Source: JAOUGY01 sp963785075 (GTDB lineage: Bacteria; Actinomycetota; Acidimicrobiia; Spongiisociales; ZC4RG35). From it: a DNA stretch of 64,000 nt. A model generated the notes under the pieces. The model had not been told where the DNA came from. It saw nothing but the letters and a program-made list of their open reading frames with translations, and ran no database searches. This document shows, in pieces, positions 59,883 to 64,000 of this stretch (the stretch's first letter is position 1; every line of letters begins with the position of its first letter). The DNA is taken from contig CAWATW010000009.1 in the NCBI GenBank assembly GCA_963785075.1, positions 124,001-188,000 of the forward strand, given 5' to 3'. The translations under genes and the position numbers were made by a program.

Positions 59883-62072
59883 ATGACCACCACCACCACC
59901 ACGCACCCCACCCTCACCCATTTCAAGATCGAAGTAGTCGAAGGAATCGCCACCGTGACGATGGACCGTCAGGGTGAAGCCATGAACACCCTCAGCCCGG
60001 TGCTGATGGAGGACATGGCGGTCGTGCTCGACCGCATCGAGAACGACCCCGAGATCGAAGGCGTCGTGTTGACCTCGGCCAAGAAGGACTTCCTGGTGGG
60101 CGCCGACGTCCGGTGGTTCTCGGAATTGACCGAGCCGGCCGTCGCCCGCGAGGCGATCGAAGCGGGCCACCAGATGTTCCAGAGGCTGGAAGAACTGTTC
60201 ACCAAGCGAGGGAAGCCGGTCGTTGCCGCCATTCACGGATCGGCTCTGGGAGGCGGGCTCGAACTGGCCCTTGCATGCTCCCACAGGGTTCTCGCCGACG
60301 ACCCCGCCACCACGGTGGGTCAGCCGGAGGTCCAGCTGGGTTTGATCCCTGCAGGGGGAGGTTGCATCCGCCTGCCCCGCCTCATCGGGGTCGCCGAGGC
60401 ACTCGACCTGATCCTCACCGGCAAGCCCGTGAAGGCTTCGAAGGCCCTCCGGCTTGGGATAGCCGACCAGCTGGCACCCTCGAGCATGCTCCTCGACGTC
60501 GCCCGCGAGTTGGCGCGCACGGCATCGGCATCGACGGCTGCCGGCAAACGGAAGGAGTCGCTGCTCTCCAAGTTGCGCGGCGACAACCTCCAGCGGCTGG
60601 CGCTGGAGACCAACCCGGTGGGTCTCAATGTGCTTTTCAAACAGGCCCGCCAGAAGCTCCTTGCCGAGACGAAGGGCAACTACCCCGCACCGGAACGGGC
60701 GCTCGAGGCCGTGCGCCTCGGAATCGTCGATGGACCGGAGGCCGGGTTGCGCGCCGAAGCCAGGTTCTTCGGGGAACTCGTCACGTCGTCGGAGTCGCGT
60801 GCGCTGCGGTCGATCTTCTTCGCGACCCGTGAGGTCGGCAAGGATCTGGGTGTCGAGGACACGTCGGTACAGCCACGCCCGGTTGCAAAGGTCGCCGTTC
60901 TCGGCGGGGGCCTCATGGGAGGAGGCATCGCAGCGGTGTCGACCCTCAACGCCGGCACCGTCGTGCGGGTGAAAGAGGTCGACGGCGCCGGTGTTGGCCG
61001 GGCGCTCCAGTACGTGCACAAGGTGCTCGACGGTCGGGTGCAACGCCGGCGGCTCCGAGACTTCGAGGCCGAACAGGCGATGCTCCGGGTGACAGGCACC
61101 ACCGACTGGACCGGATTCGCAAACGTCGATCTCGTGATCGAAGCGGTGTTCGAAGACCTCGAACTGAAGCGGTCCATCTTGCGCGACGTCGAGGCGGTGG
61201 TGTCCCCCGACACCGTGTTCGCTTCGAACACCTCGACACTCCCTATCACTCAGATCGCGGAAGCCTCGAGCAGACCAGAGACAGTGCTCGGTATGCACTA
61301 TTTCTCGCCTGTCGAGAAGATGCCGCTGCTCGAGGTGATAACGACCGAACACACGGCGGATTGGGCCACCGCCACCGCCGTCGCGTACGGGAGAGCGCAG
61401 GGCAAGACGGTGATCGTGGTGAACGACGGCACCGGGTTCTACACGTCGCGCATCATCGCCCCGTACTCCAACGAGGCGCTCAGGCTGCTGGAAGAGGGGG
61501 CGACCATAGAGGCGGTCGACAAGGCCATGGAGCGCTGGGGCTTTCCCGTCGGCCCACTGCTCCTCGCCGACGAGGTCGGCCTCGATGTCGGTCAGAAGGT
61601 CTCGAAGATCATGGTCGATGCGTTCGGCGCCCGGATGGCCGGCCCAGAGGTGATGTCGGGACTGTCGGCCGGAGACCGCAAGGGCCGAAAGAACGGCAAG
61701 GGCTTCTACCTCTACGACGAAAAAGGGAAGCGTGGCGATCCCGACGAGTCCGTCTACGCCGATGCCGGCCTCGGGCCGCGCCGCGACATGGCCATGGGGG
61801 AGATCCAGGAGCGAGTCTCGATGATGATGATCAACGAGGCTGCCCTGTGCCTTCAGGACGGGATTCTCCGCTCGGCGCGCGACGGCGACATCGGAGCCGT
61901 CATGGGACTCGGGTTCCCACCGTTCCGCGGTGGCCCCTTCTGGTACATCGATGGCATCGGTGCCGCCACCGTGGTCGACAAGCTGCGGGGCCTCGCAGCG
62001 CGCCACGGATCCCGGTTTGCACCGGCGCAGATTCTCGTCGACGCCGCTGAGAACGGCGCGAAGTTCCGCTGA
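59883..62072 (+). CDS. fadJ: Enoyl-CoA hydratase/3-hydroxyacyl-CoA dehydrogenase multienzyme (FadJ-like)
   Basis: 729 residues. The N-terminal crotonase domain (about 10-190) has NTLSPVLMEDMAVVLDRIEN and IHGSALGGGLELALACSHRV. The dehydrogenase NAD-binding domain begins at VAVLGGGLMGGGIA (about 338-351), and two C-terminal 3HCDH domains follow (about 515-610 and 620-725), including NDGTGFYTSR. It hydrates and oxidises enoyl-CoA for the preceding thiolase. The two genes form a beta-oxidation operon. Confidence 0.94.
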   Translation: MTTTTTTHPTLTHFKIEVVEGIATVTMDRQGEAMNTLSPVLMEDMAVVLDRIENDPEIEGVVLTSAKKDFLVGADVRWFSELTEPAVAREAIEAGHQMFQRLEELFTKRGKPVVAAIHGSALGGGLELALACSHRVLADDPATTVGQPEVQLGLIPAGGGCIRLPRLIGVAEALDLILTGKPVKASKALRLGIADQLAPSSMLLDVARELARTASASTAAGKRKESLLSKLRGDNLQRLALETNPVGLNVLFKQARQKLLAETKGNYPAPERALEAVRLGIVDGPEAGLRAEARFFGELVTSSESRALRSIFFATREVGKDLGVEDTSVQPRPVAKVAVLGGGLMGGGIAAVSTLNAGTVVRVKEVDGAGVGRALQYVHKVLDGRVQRRRLRDFEAEQAMLRVTGTTDWTGFANVDLVIEAVFEDLELKRSILRDVEAVVSPDTVFASNTSTLPITQIAEASSRPETVLGMHYFSPVEKMPLLEVITTEHTADWATATAVAYGRAQGKTVIVVNDGTGFYTSRIIAPYSNEALRLLEEGATIEAVDKAMERWGFPVGPLLLADEVGLDVGQKVSKIMVDAFGARMAGPEVMSGLSAGDRKGRKNGKGFYLYDEKGKRGDPDESVYADAGLGPRRDMAMGEIQERVSMMMINEAALCLQDGILRSARDGDIGAVMGLGFPPFRGGPFWYIDGIGAATVVDKLRGLAARHGSRFAPAQILVDAAENGAKFR

Positions 62073-62137
62073 CCGCGACATCTGGCGCTCGGCCTCGGGA
62101 CGACCGGTCCGGCAAGACGCCGCGGCGGTTGGCCGTA

Positions 62138-62431
62138 TCAGGCGTAGAGGCGGTGGTTGCCGACAATCGACGCCGCCATCGCCACCGGAGGCTCGTCGCA
62201 CCGATCGGGCAGGCCCTCGGTGAACGCCTTGAACGATGCAAGGTCGATGAGTGGGTTTGACTCTGCCGCGAGGCTGGCGATGTGAACGAAACTCACTCCA
62301 TCGTCGAGTCGCAGCGTGCCATATCTCAGGCCCTCTGGCTCGGCGACCGACAATTCGGCGAACACTGCCTCGACGAGCGCCTGGTTGTCGTCGCCTCTTC
62401 CCTCTTTCACGCGATATCGAACGACTGTCAT
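62138..62431 (-). CDS. Small antibiotic-biosynthesis-monooxygenase-like protein
   Basis: 97 residues from ATG 62431. The opening MTVVRYRVKEGRGDDNQALVEA and SVAEPEGLRYGTLRLDDGVSFVHI fit the dimeric alpha-beta barrel (ABM/Dabb-like) fold, though the match is weak. A GGAAGGAAGAG segment precedes the start. An operator-like repeat 66-110 bases upstream probably controls it. The substrate is unknown. Confidence 0.65.
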   Translation of the reverse strand: MTVVRYRVKEGRGDDNQALVEAVFAELSVAEPEGLRYGTLRLDDGVSFVHIASLAAESNPLIDLASFKAFTEGLPDRCDEPPVAMAASIVGNHRLYA

Positions 62432-62838
62432 GCCCACGGTCTCTTCCTTCCGCGCCGTCTTCTTACGCCGGATTTCGGAGCCAGATGCACGGCACATGTT
62501 CGGTAACGTGAACGTTACCGTAACAGAAACGTTACCGACATGGTCTGCCGAGACCGGATCGATTGGCAGCCTTCACGCGCGCCTCGATCGATTCGGCCAA
62601 GATCAGATCGACGCTCCGCATGGCACCACCGAGGGCGACCTCGGGATGGCGGCTCAAGGCGTCGCACCTTCCAAGCGCTGAGTTGAGCGGTGTCTGGGCT
62701 GGTTGTCGAGCCCGAAGGTGTCGTCCACTCCCGGGAACGTCGAAAGACAACAGTCGTCCCGGTGGTCGTGGCCAACCGGAGTTCAACGCGACGCCCCAAA
62801 ACCGGAATGGATCGCCGCTCTCACCCGTTGCCCTCACC
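62432..62838. promoter_or_regulatory. Divergent region with an operator and no supported gene
   Basis: CGGTAACGT-GA-ACGTTACCG at 62501-62520 is a 9-2-9 inverted repeat, and a third ACGTTACCG occurs at 62529-62537. On the minus strand this lies upstream of the monooxygenase-like gene. The remaining 300 bases contain open frames in several phases but nothing recognisable. Confidence 0.6.
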
Positions 62839-63699
62839 GTGAGACCGGGCAACACTCCGATCGTCGAATTGAAGGCTCTGGCGCCTGCAGGCACTCGACT
62901 GTTCGCCAAGCTCGAGTGGTTCAACCCGACCGGCTCGATCAAGGACCGGGCTGCCTGGTACATGTTCCAGAACGCCGTGGTCCAGGGAAAGCTGGCGCCG
63001 GGTCAACCGCTGATCGAAGCCACGTCGGGCAACACCGGGATCGGGCTCGCCCGATTGGCGTTGATCCACAAGCATCCGATGGCGATCTGCCTCCCCAGTG
63101 CTGCCACGGAGGAACGCAAGACGATCCTCCGCGCCTACGGCGCCCACCTGATCGAGGTGGAGGGCGGCCCCAACGACGCCATCGCTCACGCCAAGGGGCT
63201 CGTCGAGGCAGGGGAAGGCCTCATGCTCTATCAGTACGGCAACCGTTGGAACGTGTATTCGCACTTCTTCGGGACGTCCCAGGAGATCATTCGGGACTGG
63301 CCACTCGAGCAACCCCCCACCCACCTGTTCGCGGCGTATGGCACCGGAGGGACCCTGACGGGCACCAGCCGCGGGCTCGTGCTCGAGTGGAGCGACCTCC
63401 GGGTGCACTCTGTGGAGCCGTACGTCGACGACCCGATCGGCGGCATGCGGTCCCAGGACGACCCGTTTCAGCCTCCGATCGCCGACCTGCGGCTCGTCAC
63501 CGGTCGACACCAGATCCACCGGAAGGTCGCCGACGAGATGGTCGCTCGTGTGATGGAGACCGAGGGCCACTTCGTGGGCACATCGTCGGGCGCGATCCTG
63601 GAGGCCGCCGTCGCCGGTCTCGAGGCCGACGGCGGCGCCGCAATCGCACTGCTCCCCGACGCCGGATGGAAGTATCTCAGCGGCGCCCCCTGGAGCTGA
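62839..63699 (+). CDS. Cysteine synthase-like PLP enzyme
   Basis: About 286 residues from GTG 62839 (VRPGNTPIVELKALAPAGTR). The PLP lysine lies in FNPTGSIKDRAA, phosphate binding in SGNTGIGLA and YGTGGTLTGT. It is a fold-type II enzyme of the CysK/CysM group; the start is close to the conserved motif, and an in-frame extension to 62563 is unconvincing because it carries no family features. It probably forms cysteine from O-acetylserine or O-phosphoserine and a sulfur donor; no serine acetyltransferase is near. Confidence 0.82.
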   Translation: MRPGNTPIVELKALAPAGTRLFAKLEWFNPTGSIKDRAAWYMFQNAVVQGKLAPGQPLIEATSGNTGIGLARLALIHKHPMAICLPSAATEERKTILRAYGAHLIEVEGGPNDAIAHAKGLVEAGEGLMLYQYGNRWNVYSHFFGTSQEIIRDWPLEQPPTHLFAAYGTGGTLTGTSRGLVLEWSDLRVHSVEPYVDDPIGGMRSQDDPFQPPIADLRLVTGRHQIHRKVADEMVARVMETEGHFVGTSSGAILEAAVAGLEADGGAAIALLPDAGWKYLSGAPWS

Positions 63700-63780
63700 G
63701 CGTCGGTACGTATTGCTCAACTTCGGCGACGGCCGGTCGATTCACGAATACGGCCGTTCCGACTGGTCCTGGAGCAACCA

Positions 63781-64000
63781 ATGAGAATCCTGTTCGTCGA
63801 CGATGACATGAGCCGCCTGGTCGAGGCGAGAGACCTCCTCCAGAGCTCGAGCCTCGGCGTGGCGGCATCATTCGTGAACGATCAGTTCGAAGCCGAGTCC
63901 GAGCTCGATGGCCGCGATTGGGATGTGCTGGTTGCGGCCGTCGACACACCTCGTTCGATCGGTGCCCGCATCGTGGCGTCGGCCGAAGTGGAGCACCCCA
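63781..64000 (+). CDS. Response-regulator receiver-like protein (partial, runs off the window)
   Basis: The first 73 residues are visible. MRILFVDDDMSRLVEARDLL opens a receiver domain, with D7-D8-D9 as the acidic pocket; DVLVAAVDTPRSIGA contains a candidate phosphoacceptor Asp. The remainder lies beyond the window, so the output domain is unknown. No strong ribosome-binding site precedes the ATG. Confidence 0.6.
   Translation, partial: MRILFVDDDMSRLVEARDLLQSSSLGVAASFVNDQFEAESELDGRDWDVLVAAVDTPRSIGARIVASAEVEHP

Noticed and set aside
57422..59953. An 843-residue open frame on the minus strand
   Set aside because: It is antisense to the SGNH hydrolase and thiolase genes, shows no family features, and follows from the codon bias of high-GC coding DNA.
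59829..62201. A 790-residue open frame on the minus strand
   Set aside because: It mirrors the FadJ-type gene, whose product is clearly recognised; the antisense protein is His/Arg-rich with no domain.
62563..62838. N-terminal extension of the cysteine synthase
   Set aside because: These 92 codons show no conserved features and look non-coding; the family begins at about 62839.

Overview
The window is a high-GC chromosomal segment, most likely from an uncultured member of the Actinomycetota. Acidimicrobiia or a close relative is my best guess. Support comes from an F420-type luciferase-like oxidoreductase, an MprAB-like two-component system, multi-component beta-oxidation genes, surface proteins built on the repeated PVTRGQMAAF-type S-layer-homology-like module, and many genes whose start codon sits 6-7 bases after a TAnnnT hexamer, as in leaderless actinobacterial transcripts. 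I see no phage genes, transposase, CRISPR array or rRNA.

Layout. 0-3.2 kb: OmpR-family two-component pair and a membrane protein. 3.2-10.3 kb: pirin, a small membrane protein, a heptanucleotide-repeat intergenic region, a TIGR04076/luciferase-like pair, a zinc peptidase, a ProA-like dehydrogenase and a sirtuin. 10.3-16.6 kb: MASE1 histidine kinase divergent from an acyl-CoA dehydrogenase with a perfect palindromic operator between them, then a VOC protein and a FabF-like synthase. 16.7-20.4 kb: TPP riboswitch and thiamine ABC transporter (thiBPQ). 20.4-24.2 kb: a broken HtrA-like protease divergent from an MprAB-like pair. 24.2-27.3 kb: heptamer arrays, a ComFB-like protein and an amino-acid ABC transporter. 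27.3-35.5 kb: a PlsY/flippase-like fusion, a thioesterase, two coupled surface cupredoxins, Hsp20, an ACT protein, a duplicated hsp20 tail and a broken SLH/PKD surface protein. 35.6-35.9 kb: tRNA-Asp and tRNA-Phe. 36-46 kb: HD/LuxR regulator, hydrolase-SRPBCC pair, DinB protein, degenerate ADP-ribosylglycohydrolase, M20 amidohydrolase, NDH-2 and a GAF kinase. 46.2-54.1 kb: transglutaminase-DUF2126, circularly permuted ATP-grasp/alpha-E, transglutaminase and a zinc metallopeptidase. This is the amidoligase-type peptide-modification cassette; its last gene is bracketed by two mirror-image palindromes. 54.2-58.4 kb: broken DUF4015 glycoside hydrolase, MBOAT acyltransferase and SGNH hydrolase. 58.5-64 kb: thiolase and FadJ-type multienzyme, a small monooxygenase-like protein with an upstream operator, a cysteine synthase and a partial receiver domain.

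Recurring themes. (1) Short tandem repeats with a strict 7-base period occur at several intergenic sites and in one coding N-terminus. (2) Three envelope or secreted genes (protease, SLH/PKD protein, glycoside hydrolase) carry four single-base frameshifts, which may be real decay or residual assembly indels. (3) Surface-anchor modules are duplicated and recombined while their C-terminal domains diverge. Start sites were chosen from ribosome-binding sites, 4-base overlaps, or the TAnnnT-N6/7-start pattern; all functions are inferred from sequence.
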